DNA of 7,473 bases from Nitrososphaerales archaeon (GCA_029237515.1 JARBAV010000361.1:1-7473), one strand, 5' to 3'; positions 1-6,218 are shown, counted from the stretch's first letter. Numbers and translations: made by a program. Notes: generated by a model not told the origin, from the sequence alone.

Positions 1-252
1 AGCGCCACCTTTCGTGATTTTCATTAGTTGATTTGCTACTAATTTTTTTGTTGACACATTATTCAATTGTTTGTTAAAACCAAACTCGGACAAATAAGTT
101 TTGAAGAAAGTCTGAGAATTAACACCATAGAAATAAAGTGCATTGGATCTGAAATTTTGATAATATTCTGTGGCAATACCTAAATTTGTTCTTGCAGCAT
201 TCACAATCCAATGTGGATTCTGAACTTTACCATCCTTGTCTTGGAACAGAAT
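1..252 (-). CDS. Coding fragment of unknown function, open at left edge, start unresolved
   Basis: An open frame of 84 codons reads leftward from an in-frame TAG at 253-255 and continues past the window edge. The translation looks protein-like: it begins ILFQDKDGKVQNPHWIVNAA, is rich in aromatics (YYQNF, LYFYG, TFFKTY), and ends in the window with KITKGGA. I do not recognise the family. There is no ATG near the beginning; the first plausible start is a GTG at 202-204, but the 16 residues before it read as real protein. This suggests either a 5'-truncated or frameshifted gene, or a gene starting at that GTG. Neither other minus-strand frame upstream gives a convincing N-terminal continuation. 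No signal peptide or membrane segment is visible. That it codes is moderately supported; function is unknown. Confidence 0.4.
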   Translation of the reverse strand, partial: MLFQDKDGKVQNPHWIVNAARTNLGIATEYYQNFRSNALYFYGVNSQTFFKTYLSEFGFNKQLNNVSTKKLVANQLMKITKGGA

Positions 253-329
253 CTAGTGCAAACAATTAACTTCAATGCAATACGTGGTACCCGTACATTT
301 TAAGAGAGGGCAATGTGAAATAGATCCAA

Positions 330-500
330 ATGACTGACCTTAAGATTTCAGATATAGCAATAATAGCAGTTCTCATCGTAGTTGCAGCCATTGTTATTTA
401 CCTTCTCAGTCCTCTTATAATTGCTGTAGTAATTATAGCCATTGCTTATTTTGTCTACAGATGGTATACTAATTACAAAAGAATGAATAGATACGCCTAA
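330..500 (+). CDS. Small membrane protein, 56 aa, unknown function
   Basis: An ATG at 330 opens a 57-codon frame ending in TAA. The protein starts MTDLKISDIA, followed by a very long hydrophobic stretch (about residues 9-43, rich in I, V, A and L). An SP pair at residues 27-28 could break it into a hairpin of two short membrane helices. The C-terminus is basic and aromatic (FVYRWYTNYKRMNRYA), which by the positive-inside rule would lie in the cytoplasm. No family is recognised. A weak TATA-like stretch (TTTTAA, 298-303) lies about 29 bp upstream, consistent with a leaderless transcript. Immediately downstream, one reading frame over, is a DLKAE-ending tail (487-567) resembling that of the protein at 6321, so this gene may be the N-terminal part of a frameshifted longer gene. 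Confidence 0.6.
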   Translation: MTDLKISDIAIIAVLIVVAAIVIYLLSPLIIAVVIIAIAYFVYRWYTNYKRMNRYA

Positions 501-567
501 AGGTGAATCAAATCATCTTGAAGGAGTGTTCGTTTTAGCAGATCTAAAAGCGGAATTAAGAGGTTAG
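487..567 (+). pseudogene. Out-of-frame DLKAE tail, remnant or frameshifted C-terminus
   Basis: This frame opens after a TGA at 484-486 and ends at TAG 565-567, with no usable start codon. It encodes IDTPKGESNHLEGVFVLA followed by DLKAELRG. The intact protein at 6321-6509 ends GE, 11 residues, DLKAE, and the same GE-x11-DLKAE spacing is seen here; at DNA level gatctaaaagcggaa differs from the other copy at one base of 15. The sequence is therefore probably the C-terminus of a paralogue. It directly overlaps and follows the membrane protein at 330-500 in the +1 frame, so either the two form one gene broken by an indel or the tail is an old remnant. The short length makes chance coding possible, but the matched spacing argues against it. 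Confidence 0.45.
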
Positions 568-747
568 ATTTAGTTGAAATCTGCAGAATAATCCAAGTGG
601 TTAATTACCTAAAGTGTCTAGAATGAATGCAAGTACACGCGTACACCATTTTCTCCTCCAAAATCTGAAATTTTCAATTTCTATGAGATTGCACACATTT
701 ATCATATCGTTCCCTTCAATTGGTTATCAAGTCATGAATCCTATCAA

Positions 748-755
748 TTTATGTA
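748..755 (+). promoter_or_regulatory. TATA-like box for the TIGR01777-family gene
   Basis: TTTATGTA is centred about 25 bp before the GTG start at 777, the distance expected between an archaeal TATA box and the start of a leaderless transcript. No Shine-Dalgarno precedes the GTG, which agrees with this. The match to the TTTAWATA consensus is partial. Confidence 0.35.
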
Positions 756-776
756 GGATAAGAATAAAGATATCCG

Positions 777-2249
777 GTGGAATCTTTTGTATACTCAAGC
801 AGAATTGATCAGCCTTTAGATAAGGTATTTGCATGGCACATGAGGGAGGGGGCTTTCGAACGTCTAAAACCGCCTTGGGAACAATTCGAGGTAACAGGGC
901 GCAGCGGCAGCATCGAGAATAATGGGATTGTAAAGCTTCGAACAAAAATTGGACCCCTCACTATGAAGTGGATCGTTAGGCATGCCGAATACATCCCCGA
1001 AAAACAGTTCAAAGATATCCAGATAAAAGGCTTTTTTCCATCATTTGTTCATTCACATTTGTTTGAGCGGTTCGGTTCATCTTGTATATTGGAGGATCGA
1101 ATCGATTATTCTCTTCCCGCGGGTCGAATGGGACGATTGGCAACCCGTCGATTTGTGGATAAGAACCTAAGGAAGATCTTTGAATACCGTCATCAGACTA
1201 CTAGTCAAGATCTTCGCACTCATTCTGTCATAAACAGAATAAGAAAAAGCGAGAGACCTCTAACTATTGCTATTACTGGTTCCAGCGGTTTTGTGGGAAG
1301 TGCATTAATACCTTTTCTCACTACAGGCGGGCATAGAGTAGTTCCACTTGTTAAGAGTCAGCATCCCGCTCCCTCCTTGCGCACTAACCAAAGTCAAACT
1401 TTGAATCATATCAATTTAGACCCTCTGAACAGCAATCAGGTAGATGCGGTAGTCAACCTTGCCGGAGAAAACATATTTGGAAAGTGGACGAAGGAAAAGA
1501 AAAAAAGGCTAACAGAAAGTAGAATCAATGCTACAGCTGCCTTATGTGAACGGTTGACCTCACTTGATAAACCTCCTTCAGTTCTGGTATCTGTGTCCGC
1601 TATAGCATACTATGGAGATAGAGGTGATGAGATATTGTCAGAGGATAGTCAAGCAGGTACCAGAGCATCATCTATTCCGAGCAAGGTTCCGTCTATTGAC
1701 TTCTTGTCGGACTTGTGTAGAGAATGGGAAAACTCAACTCACATAGCAGTAGAGGCGGGAATTCGCGTCGTCAATCTACGACTTGGAATAGTGCTATCCT
1801 CGTCAGGAGGCCTTCTTGCAAAAATACTGCCTGTTTTCAAATCGGGTTTGGGAGGGCGTATAGGTAGTGGGAATCAATATATTAGCTGGATTGCTTTGGA
1901 CGATCTTCTCATAATTATACTATCAATGATTGCAGATGATACTTTTAGCGGACCGGTAAACGCTGTTTCTCCTAATCCTATTACGAACACGGATTTTACA
2001 GAATCATTGGGAAAGGCCTTGTCAAGACCAACCTTCGTTGCTGTTCCTAAATTTCTCTTAAAAGTGTTAGTAGGCCAAGAGCTTACCGATGCATTGCTGC
2101 TGTCTAGCACTCGGGTTATGCCTTCGCGTTTAATTGAATCGGGTTATCACTTTCGCTTTCCTTATTTGGAACTGGCTCTAAGGAACACATTGGGTAAAGA
2201 TACAGAGTTAAGACACTCATCTGGAGGGCAATTTTTAGATTCTACTTAG
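777..2249 (+). CDS. TIGR01777-family protein: SRPBCC domain fused to atypical SDR (SDR39U1/YfcH-like)
   Basis: This is a 490-aa protein in three parts. Residues 1 to about 145 form an SRPBCC/START-like ligand-binding domain (DKVFAWH at 15-21, the PPWE signature at 32-35). Residues about 162-400 form a Rossmann-fold atypical short-chain dehydrogenase/epimerase with nucleotide-binding TGSSGFVG at 167-174, NLAGENI at 227-233, SVSAIAYYGDRGDE at 272-284 and RLGIVLSSSGG at 335-345. A C-terminal DUF1731-type domain contains VPKFLLKVLVGQ at 423-434. The usual SDR Tyr-x3-Lys pair is replaced by YYGDRG, as in atypical SDRs of this family, so redox activity is uncertain; the substrate is not known. Homologues occur with or without the SRPBCC domain, so the fusion is a known architecture. 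The start is GTG 777: a TAA lies three codons upstream and the residues before the next ATG (839) match the family's N-terminus. It appears monocistronic. Confidence 0.93.
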   Translation: MESFVYSSRIDQPLDKVFAWHMREGAFERLKPPWEQFEVTGRSGSIENNGIVKLRTKIGPLTMKWIVRHAEYIPEKQFKDIQIKGFFPSFVHSHLFERFGSSCILEDRIDYSLPAGRMGRLATRRFVDKNLRKIFEYRHQTTSQDLRTHSVINRIRKSERPLTIAITGSSGFVGSALIPFLTTGGHRVVPLVKSQHPAPSLRTNQSQTLNHINLDPLNSNQVDAVVNLAGENIFGKWTKEKKKRLTESRINATAALCERLTSLDKPPSVLVSVSAIAYYGDRGDEILSEDSQAGTRASSIPSKVPSIDFLSDLCREWENSTHIAVEAGIRVVNLRLGIVLSSSGGLLAKILPVFKSGLGGRIGSGNQYISWIALDDLLIIILSMIADDTFSGPVNAVSPNPITNTDFTESLGKALSRPTFVAVPKFLLKVLVGQELTDALLLSSTRVMPSRLIESGYHFRFPYLELALRNTLGKDTELRHSSGGQFLDST

Positions 2250-2287
2250 ATATTAGCAAATTCCTGTAATTATGATTCCGCATTCTT

Positions 2288-2318
2288 ATGACTTCTGTCA
2301 TTTCTTTATCAAGTTTTT
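2288..2318 (+). terminator. Possible hairpin plus T-rich terminator after the SDR-like gene
   Basis: A short perfect hairpin, ATGAC-TTCT-GTCAT (2288-2301), begins about 38 bp after the stop of the gene ending at 2249 and is followed by a T-rich run ending in TTTTT (2314-2318). Archaeal termination depends mainly on oligo-T tracts, so the T-run is the more meaningful part. The stem is only 5 bp. Confidence 0.35.
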
Positions 2319-2416
2319 GTACTTCAAATTACATTACATTATTAGACCAAAATTGATCTTGAGTACGAGAACTCTACAAATCGCAGAGGGGAACAAGAGG
2401 GAGGCCTATACTCCAG

Positions 2417-2844
2417 ATGGTGGCGATAGGGCTATTGTTGACATTAATTGGTACGATTGGGGTTGCAACTGCACCAGCGTCGACAAATGATGCTACTATT
2501 CAAGATCCAGGAGAAACTAGTGCGATGATGACGCAAGCAAGCGAGGGTATTCTGAACAAGCTAGCCAGTCAGGACGATAAGCTGAATAATCAGTTGGTCA
2601 ATACCTTCGGGTTTTATTAGATACAATCTCAGCTATCACTTGGGTATCAATTTGCATTTGCAGGAAACACCTCAGGAGCGATTTCTCATGTCGAGATGGC
2701 AGATGAAGCATTGGAGAAAAAATTGCATCTGTGTTTCGTACAGGAGAAGAAGTGACGAGGTTATCGCAGAACAATTCATTGACCTTTGACAATAGCACAT
2801 CACAAATACTTTCAGCCGTCGGCAGCGGTCTCGCAGACTTATGA
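2417..2844 (+). pseudogene. Decayed gene for a small secreted protein
   Basis: ATG 2417 opens a 67-aa frame beginning MVAIGLLLTLIGTIGVATAP, a clear signal peptide or N-terminal membrane anchor, followed by a polar region with STNDATIQDPGETS. The frame stops at TAG 2618-2620, but the same frame continues with IQSQLSLGYQFAFAG, NTSGAISHVEMADEALEKK. At a run of six A (2717-2722) sensible coding moves to the -1 frame: IASVFRTGEEV, TRLSQNNSLTFDNSTS, QILSAVGSGLADL, ending at TGA 2842-2844. Restoring one A would rejoin the frames, giving about 142 residues. The GNTSGAISHVEMADEAL block resembles a helical repeat I associate with small secreted thaumarchaeal proteins; that link is from memory. An 18-codon basic stretch (KSQRGTRGRP) precedes the ATG in frame without a start. 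Two lesions suggest a pseudogene; sequencing error or recoding remain possible. Confidence 0.55.
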
Positions 2845-3068
2845 TATGAGATAGAGATCAACGATCTAGTTTAGTCGGAATGCTAGATTAGAGTCTGTTA
2901 GTAATCTGGTAAGTCAAGTGGGATTAGAATCGCCAATTTTAACCATATATGAACTGTAAAAACCAAAACAATTTTGTTCAGACCTTTGTGCCCTCTGATT
3001 TTTGGCGTTATCGTCAACCTCAAAACCCCCCTAGAGACGATCTTGAGTCTCGTAGCGTGAGAAATGAA

Positions 3069-3097
3069 GATTCTTAGAAATGTGGATTCTAAGAATC
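3069..3097. repeat. Perfect 11-bp inverted repeat at the 3' end of the zinc-ribbon gene
   Basis: GATTCTTAGAA (3069-3079) and TTCTAAGAATC (3087-3097) are exact reverse complements separated by 7 nt. The right arm contains the last codons and the stop of the minus-strand gene ending at 3089, so its transcript could fold a hairpin across the stop codon. It is AT-rich and lacks a following T-run on that strand, so it fits an RNA-stability or 3'-end element better than a classical terminator. Confidence 0.5.
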
Positions 3098-3301
3098 GAT
3101 AATCTCTATGGGCAGAGTTGCGTTGAATGGGGAGAATATGACGTTACAGCCATGACAGTACAATTCATGAACTTGATATTTGGTGTTCGGTATACTAGAT
3201 GTAAAAACTACATACTTTGATGAATGACATAACGGGCATCCTAAATATTTTTTATTCTGAGGATTTATCTTCTTTTTTTTCTTGGTATAGTCGACACTCA
3301 A
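3089..3301 (-). CDS. Small zinc-ribbon protein, 70 aa
   Basis: The protein has a lysine-rich N-terminus (YTKKKKKINPQNKK), then CPLC at residues 22-25 and CHGC at residues 49-52. This C-x2-C-x23-C-x2-C arrangement is typical of a single zinc ribbon that binds one zinc ion. Small proteins of this type often bind nucleic acid or act as protein-protein adaptors, but nothing here identifies the partner. It is likely cytoplasmic, with no membrane segment. The start must be TTG at 3301: the open frame contains no ATG or GTG upstream before a TAG, and there is no internal Met. A TATA-like box, CATTATATCC, centred about 25-26 bp upstream supports TTG as the first codon of a leaderless transcript. A hairpin overlaps the stop codon. 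Confidence 0.7.
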   Translation of the reverse strand: MSVDYTKKKKKINPQNKKYLGCPLCHSSKYVVFTSSIPNTKYQVHELYCHGCNVIFSPFNATLPIEIIDS

Positions 3302-3322
3302 CAGAAGTTTTGTGTCAATTAT

Positions 3323-3332
3323 GGATATAATG
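3323..3332 (-). promoter_or_regulatory. TATA box for the zinc-ribbon gene
   Basis: Read on the minus strand, CATTATATCC lies with its centre about 25-26 bp upstream of the TTG at 3301. That is the archaeal spacing between box A and the transcription start, implying a leaderless mRNA and supporting the TTG start. Confidence 0.45.
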
Positions 3333-3360
3333 AATAAGATTCTTATCTACTTATTTCTTT

Positions 3361-3377
3361 TATTGAAATATTCAATA
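3361..3377. repeat. AT-rich near-palindrome, possible operator
   Basis: TATTGAA-ATA-TTCAATA is a perfect 7-bp inverted repeat with a 3-nt spacer, 60-76 bp upstream of the zinc-ribbon start. The size suits a dimeric regulator, but the region is very AT-rich and chance is possible. Confidence 0.25.
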
Positions 3378-3520
3378 TAATAAATTCGTAGTTCATTGAT
3401 TCTGTATCTTTATTCATATTTTCGAACAGAAAATAGCACTTCTGAGCAATCAAAGATCTGTCTTTAAATTATGAAGAGACTGGGTTTCTCGGTTGGAGAT
3501 ATTCTGAAATTAGGATAATA

Positions 3521-3538
3521 ATTTAAAAAGAAAATAAA
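3521..3538 (-). terminator. Oligo-T terminator after the secreted protein gene
   Basis: On the minus strand, shortly after the TGA at 3552-3554, a C-rich run (CCCCCC) is followed by TTTATTTTCTTTTTAAATT. Clustered runs of T on the coding strand just past a stop are the standard archaeal termination signal. Confidence 0.5.
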
Positions 3539-3551
3539 GGTGGGGGGATGG

Positions 3552-4205
3552 TCAATCTAAGCCAGTAATATCCTCTTCGCTGTCAGAAATGTTCTGTCCT
3601 AATGCGAGTATTGTTTCAAGAGTGTTCGAGATAGGAATCGCCTTCTCTTCATCTGTTAGCATCGTTTTTGCTGTTATGTTGTTCAGTGACTCATCCTCGA
3701 ATGTAGTGGCAAGTTGTATTTCTCCTGATTGATTAAGTAAGAGAGGCTGAGGGAATGAAGTAGTCCTTAATAGGGTTTGATTGGGTGCATATATTTCCAT
3801 TACTGCGTTAATTGGAGCATTGGTCATTGATGGATCTAGAGATGAATAATTCAATAGTAGCTTCACCTGGTTTCCTGGGCTGTTTGTCAAGGGAACAAAT
3901 TGGGCGTAATCTAATATTTGTGATACGCTATTGCTACTATAGTCTGGTTCTAAGGCAGAGGTAGCAGCAGCCCTTTCAGCTTCTTGTACAGCTTCTCGTT
4001 GCGAAGATGAGACGTAATCTTGTTCTTCATCTGGTTGTGTCGGGTCTGCTTGTCCAACTACGGTCTGCTGGTTCATGCTAGGAACTGTAGGACCCAGTAT
4101 CATCAAAGCTACGATAGTTACAGCGATGGCAACAGAAGCTCTTTTGGATGAGGGTATAGTTCTTTTGATCGCATCTGGTGTAGTTTTCAGGGATTTTATA
4201 ATCAT
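3552..4205 (-). CDS. Secreted or membrane-anchored protein with extracellular beta-rich domain, unknown function
   Basis: With the ATG at 4205 the protein has 217 aa. A basic N-terminus (to KR at 21-22) precedes a hydrophobic segment, ASVAIAVTIVALMILG at 23-38, acting as signal peptide or anchor. Next come a charged low-complexity linker (PDEEQDYVSSSQREAVQEAE) and a domain at about 95-205 of alternating hydrophobic residues that looks like a beta sandwich (VKLLLNYSSLDP, INAVMEIYAPNQTLLR, GEIQLATTF). Five N-x-S/T sequons (N119, N142, N158, N176, N205) lie outside the membrane segment, as expected for a protein exposed to archaeal N-glycosylation. The C-terminus is acidic (SDSEEDITGLD). No known enzyme motif is visible; a structural or adhesion role is only a guess. 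An in-frame TTG at 4217 would add four residues; I prefer the ATG. It is a single gene with an oligo-T terminator downstream. Confidence 0.7.
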   Translation of the reverse strand: MIIKSLKTTPDAIKRTIPSSKRASVAIAVTIVALMILGPTVPSMNQQTVVGQADPTQPDEEQDYVSSSQREAVQEAERAAATSALEPDYSSNSVSQILDYAQFVPLTNSPGNQVKLLLNYSSLDPSMTNAPINAVMEIYAPNQTLLRTTSFPQPLLLNQSGEIQLATTFEDESLNNITAKTMLTDEEKAIPISNTLETILALGQNISDSEEDITGLD

Positions 4206-4217
4206 AGACGTTTGCAA

Positions 4218-4551
4218 AGTGTATTATTTCATCCCTATGTACGAAAGGTATTTACTTGCGCAAGTTCAAATTTCTTAACAACTGAATTCAGAAGTTTTTG
4301 AGTCCATATACTAAATGCGTGATGGAGCAAGAGCAGAAATACAATTGTTATTTTTGCGTGAGTATTTATCTTGAAATTTGCAAGCTTTCACTATCATCAC
4401 CGTTAGAATGACACTCCTTATTGAGATACTGAATCTGAATTTTAGGGTCAGCTCATGTTGACTTAACTATTCTACAGAGTGTTATCTAACATATTCAACC
4501 TTCAGGTAATTAAGGGAAAGTAAGCATTATCACAACTATCGTCAAACGCTT
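4218..4551. other. Intergenic region between divergent genes
   Basis: This gap should hold the promoters of the minus-strand secreted protein and the plus-strand gene at 4552. Candidate boxes are GAAATAATAC (minus strand, 4221-4230) and GCATTATCAC (plus strand, 4524-4533, about 25 bp before ATG 4552); both are weak. A 19-codon plus-strand frame at 4316 (MRDGARAEIQLLFLREYLS) is too short to call. No RNA gene or repeat was found. Confidence 0.4.
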
Positions 4552-4848
4552 ATGATAACATTAGAATTAGCTAAAACAAAATTAAACGAGCTAAATGTTC
4601 TCATCAGATATCTATCCTTCTTACAGAACAATGGGTTTTCAGATCTGGGAAAGGGAAAAGTCCTTGGACAAGTTCAACTTCTAAAAGAACTCATTAACGA
4701 AGGAGGTGATCGCCTAGATTACAATGAGGAAATACCTCAGGAGACGAATTCGACAACCACCCAGGAAGAGGGAGCAAATGCGAATAACTACAATCCCGTT
4801 ACTCCTACTCTTATCGGTGACGAAGTGGAAAAATACCTAAGAGTGTAA
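4552..4848 (+). CDS. Hypothetical protein, 98 aa, helical N-terminus and disordered tail
   Basis: The ATG start gives 98 residues. Residues 1 to about 50 (MITLELAKTKLNELNVLIRY, then LGQVQLLKELINEGGDRL) have the spacing of leucine and isoleucine expected for two amphipathic helices. Residues 58-85 are polar and probably disordered (EEIPQETNSTTTQEEGANAN). A short C-terminal segment, IGDEVEKYLRV, could form a third helix. There is no signal peptide or membrane helix, so it is likely cytoplasmic. I do not recognise the family. A weak TATA-like GCATTATCAC sits about 25 bp upstream and no Shine-Dalgarno is seen, which fits a leaderless transcript. The gene converges on tmk across about 320 bp. Confidence 0.6.
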   Translation: MITLELAKTKLNELNVLIRYLSFLQNNGFSDLGKGKVLGQVQLLKELINEGGDRLDYNEEIPQETNSTTTQEEGANANNYNPVTPTLIGDEVEKYLRV

Positions 4849-5166
4849 GCCTGCCATTCAATTATCTGGTTTTCTCTGAACGGGATGTTATAGAATTCAT
4901 TGGATTTCGACCACCTCTATTCAAATTCGACTTCGGTTTAAAGGTAATGTAATTCCAGGCTCCGGGAGAGTCTATGTTCAAAATGGAGCAGCAGCATGAA
5001 GTCATCTGGTTATTTTTACTAAACGACATCATAAATCTAGTCTTTCATGATCATGTCAATTTAGTGTGGTATGTGCAAATTTCAAACTTCAAACTCATTT
5101 CTTCTGATGGTCTTTATGCCACGCGATGCAATGTTTCGCGATATGATATCCAACTCAAGCCCTTCT
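4849..5166. other. Convergent intergenic region before tmk
   Basis: The gap separates the 3' ends of the 98-aa gene and tmk. It contains a plus-strand 66-codon frame from 4974 that overlaps the tmk stop by a few bases; its translation has no recognisable motif and a weak upstream region, so it is not called. No strong terminator hairpin or oligo-T run stands out. Confidence 0.35.
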
Positions 5167-5805
5167 TTAACTAACTTCCAAATAGCTTTCGATAATCCTT
5201 ATGATATCATTATGAATATCTTCCTTACTTCGAGCTGCATCAATCACATTCCACTTCTCTTTTTCTGCTAAGGTCAAGAAAGCTTCTCTCACCCTTTCTT
5301 TAAATTCCCTGTCATGTTCGAATCGGTTCTTAGCCATGCGAGTGCCTCGTTTTTCGGTGATTTGTACTGGCACGTCAAGGATTATTGTCAGGTCAGAACG
5401 GGGCATATTTTTATCTAATGTGTAAAGCCATCTGATTTCTAAACCATTAACAGATCCGTAGACTATGTTACTCTGATAGTAACGATTCATTATCACTACA
5501 TAACCATCATTGAGATGAAAATTGATCACGTCTCTTATTTCATATCTATTTGCAGCATAAAGAAGATGTAATACTTCCGGATTAGAGGGCATCTCCGCTT
5601 GATTAAGATATTTGTATATTATTTGACCTACATCCGTCTGATAGTCAGGAAGATCAAAATGAGCCGTGTTCAGATGCTTTTCTTTGCTCAAATAATGACT
5701 TAACATTTGCGCTTGGGTAGTCTTGCCAGACTTTTCTATCCCTTCTAAAGTTATTATCTTCCCAACCTTCACCTTTGACAACAGGAGTTCACTAGGAAAG
5801 GCCAC
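5167..5805 (-). CDS. tmk: Thymidylate kinase (dTMP kinase)
   Basis: The enzyme phosphorylates dTMP to dTDP with ATP, an essential cytoplasmic step of dTTP synthesis. The 212-aa length is typical. The P-loop is GIEKSGKTT (22-30), where K25 occupies the position of the P-loop arginine of human-type enzymes. FDLPDY (50-55) and AANRYE (84-89) belong to the dTMP-binding region, SDLTIILDVP (137-146) is the core strand motif of the family, and a lid-like segment EKRGTRMAKNRFEHD follows at 151-165. The normally DRY/DRH motif reads NRY at 107-109, losing its aspartate. The start is GTG 5805, supported by a TATA-like CTTTTATG about 28 bp upstream and GGAG 12-16 bp before it. A GTG at codon 12 would give a 201-aa form beginning just before KVGKIITLEG and cannot be excluded. 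It is monocistronic. Confidence 0.92.
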   Translation of the reverse strand: MAFPSELLLSKVKVGKIITLEGIEKSGKTTQAQMLSHYLSKEKHLNTAHFDLPDYQTDVGQIIYKYLNQAEMPSNPEVLHLLYAANRYEIRDVINFHLNDGYVVIMNRYYQSNIVYGSVNGLEIRWLYTLDKNMPRSDLTIILDVPVQITEKRGTRMAKNRFEHDREFKERVREAFLTLAEKEKWNVIDAARSKEDIHNDIIRIIESYLEVS

Positions 5806-5830
5806 CTTTTACTTTTTCTCCTATAATGAG

Positions 5831-5837
5831 CATAAAA
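5831..5837 (-). promoter_or_regulatory. TATA-like box for tmk
   Basis: On the minus strand TTTTATG lies 26-32 bp upstream of the GTG at 5805, preceded by CC. The spacing matches a leaderless archaeal promoter and favours this GTG over the internal one. Confidence 0.4.
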
Positions 5838-6042
5838 GGAAGGTCAGGCCATTTGAACATCTCTGACTCAGATGTACAGTCGACCGAATTGCCGTGTAAT
5901 CTTTCAAAATTGATGTTGGTCAGAGGCACGTTCTCACAGTCTCTATTACAGTGGAGCCTAAAAATCGGCTCATAAGTTAATCCTTAGATCATTCTATCAG
6001 TTTAGATCTAATCAATTGCATTCTTAATGAATAATAATAACG

Positions 6043-6180
6043 CTACTCTTCTGGATCAAGGCCCTCTTCTTCGCTTTCATCACTTTCATAATCTTGAAGT
6101 TCATGAACTTCTTCCTTGTTCTCTTCTCTTACTTCTTCATCATCATCTTCAGTTTCACTTCTCTTCGAATTCTCGGTCAT
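6043..6180 (-). CDS. Very acidic 45-aa protein, unknown function
   Basis: ATG 6180 to TAG 6043 encodes a 45-residue protein beginning MTENSKRSETEDDDEEVREE and ending SDESEEEGLDPEE. Nearly half of the residues are D or E, and there are no hydrophobic stretches, so it is probably intrinsically disordered and cytoplasmic. Such proteins can act as nucleic-acid mimics, chaperone-like tails or metal binders, but nothing here selects among these. The frame is supported by a strong TATA-like box (AAATATATC) upstream and a 12-bp inverted repeat between that box and the ATG. GGAG does not occur directly before the ATG on the coding strand. It is divergent from the membrane protein at 6321. Confidence 0.6.
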   Translation of the reverse strand: MTENSKRSETEDDDEEVREENKEEVHELQDYESDESEEEGLDPEE

Positions 6181-6185
6181 ATAGG

Positions 6186-6216
6186 AGAATTGCTTTTCTA
6201 AAATAAAAGCAATTCT
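6186..6216. promoter_or_regulatory. Perfect 12-bp inverted repeat at the acidic gene's promoter, probable operator
   Basis: AGAATTGCTTTT (6186-6197) and AAAAGCAATTCT (6205-6216) are exact reverse complements separated by 7 nt. The dyad begins 5 bp upstream of the ATG at 6180. The TATA-like box at 6219-6227 predicts transcription starting near 6197, so the dyad is centred close to the start site. A bound dimer there would block initiation; alternatively the element could fold as RNA in a longer leader. Confidence 0.55.
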
Positions 6217-6218
6217 AT

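Noticed and set aside
614..808. Plus-strand 64-codon frame before the SDR-like gene
   Set aside because: It overlaps the well-supported GTG start at 777 in another frame and its translation is not protein-like.
2272..2490. Plus-strand 72-codon frame overlapping the secreted pseudogene
   Set aside because: It covers the putative terminator and the signal-peptide region in another frame; composition is unlike a real protein.
2523..2585. C/D-box-like series (GATGATGA, CTGA, CTGA)
   Set aside because: The motifs fall inside the signal-peptide frame where ATGATGACG encodes MMT, a proper C' box is absent, and such short boxes recur by chance.
2598..2861. Minus-strand 87-codon frame opposite the secreted pseudogene
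   Set aside because: The plus-strand reading gives a signal peptide, sequons and a familiar helical block, so this is its antisense shadow.
3034..3051. GAGAC/GTCTC hairpin next to a C-run
   Set aside because: The stem is only 5 bp with an 8-nt loop, and no T-run follows on either strand in a useful position.
4974..5174. Plus-strand 66-codon frame between the 98-aa gene and tmk
   Set aside because: The translation has no motif, signal or membrane segment, there is no good promoter, and an open frame this long is plausible by chance in this gap.
5316..5325. GTTCGAATCG resembling a tRNA T-loop
   Set aside because: It lies inside tmk on the opposite strand and no acceptor, D or anticodon arms surround it.
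5826..5975. Plus-strand 49-codon frame starting MSIKGRSGHLNISDSD, divergent from tmk
   Set aside because: It starts inside the tmk promoter, lacks its own clear TATA box and resembles nothing I know; kept only as a possibility.
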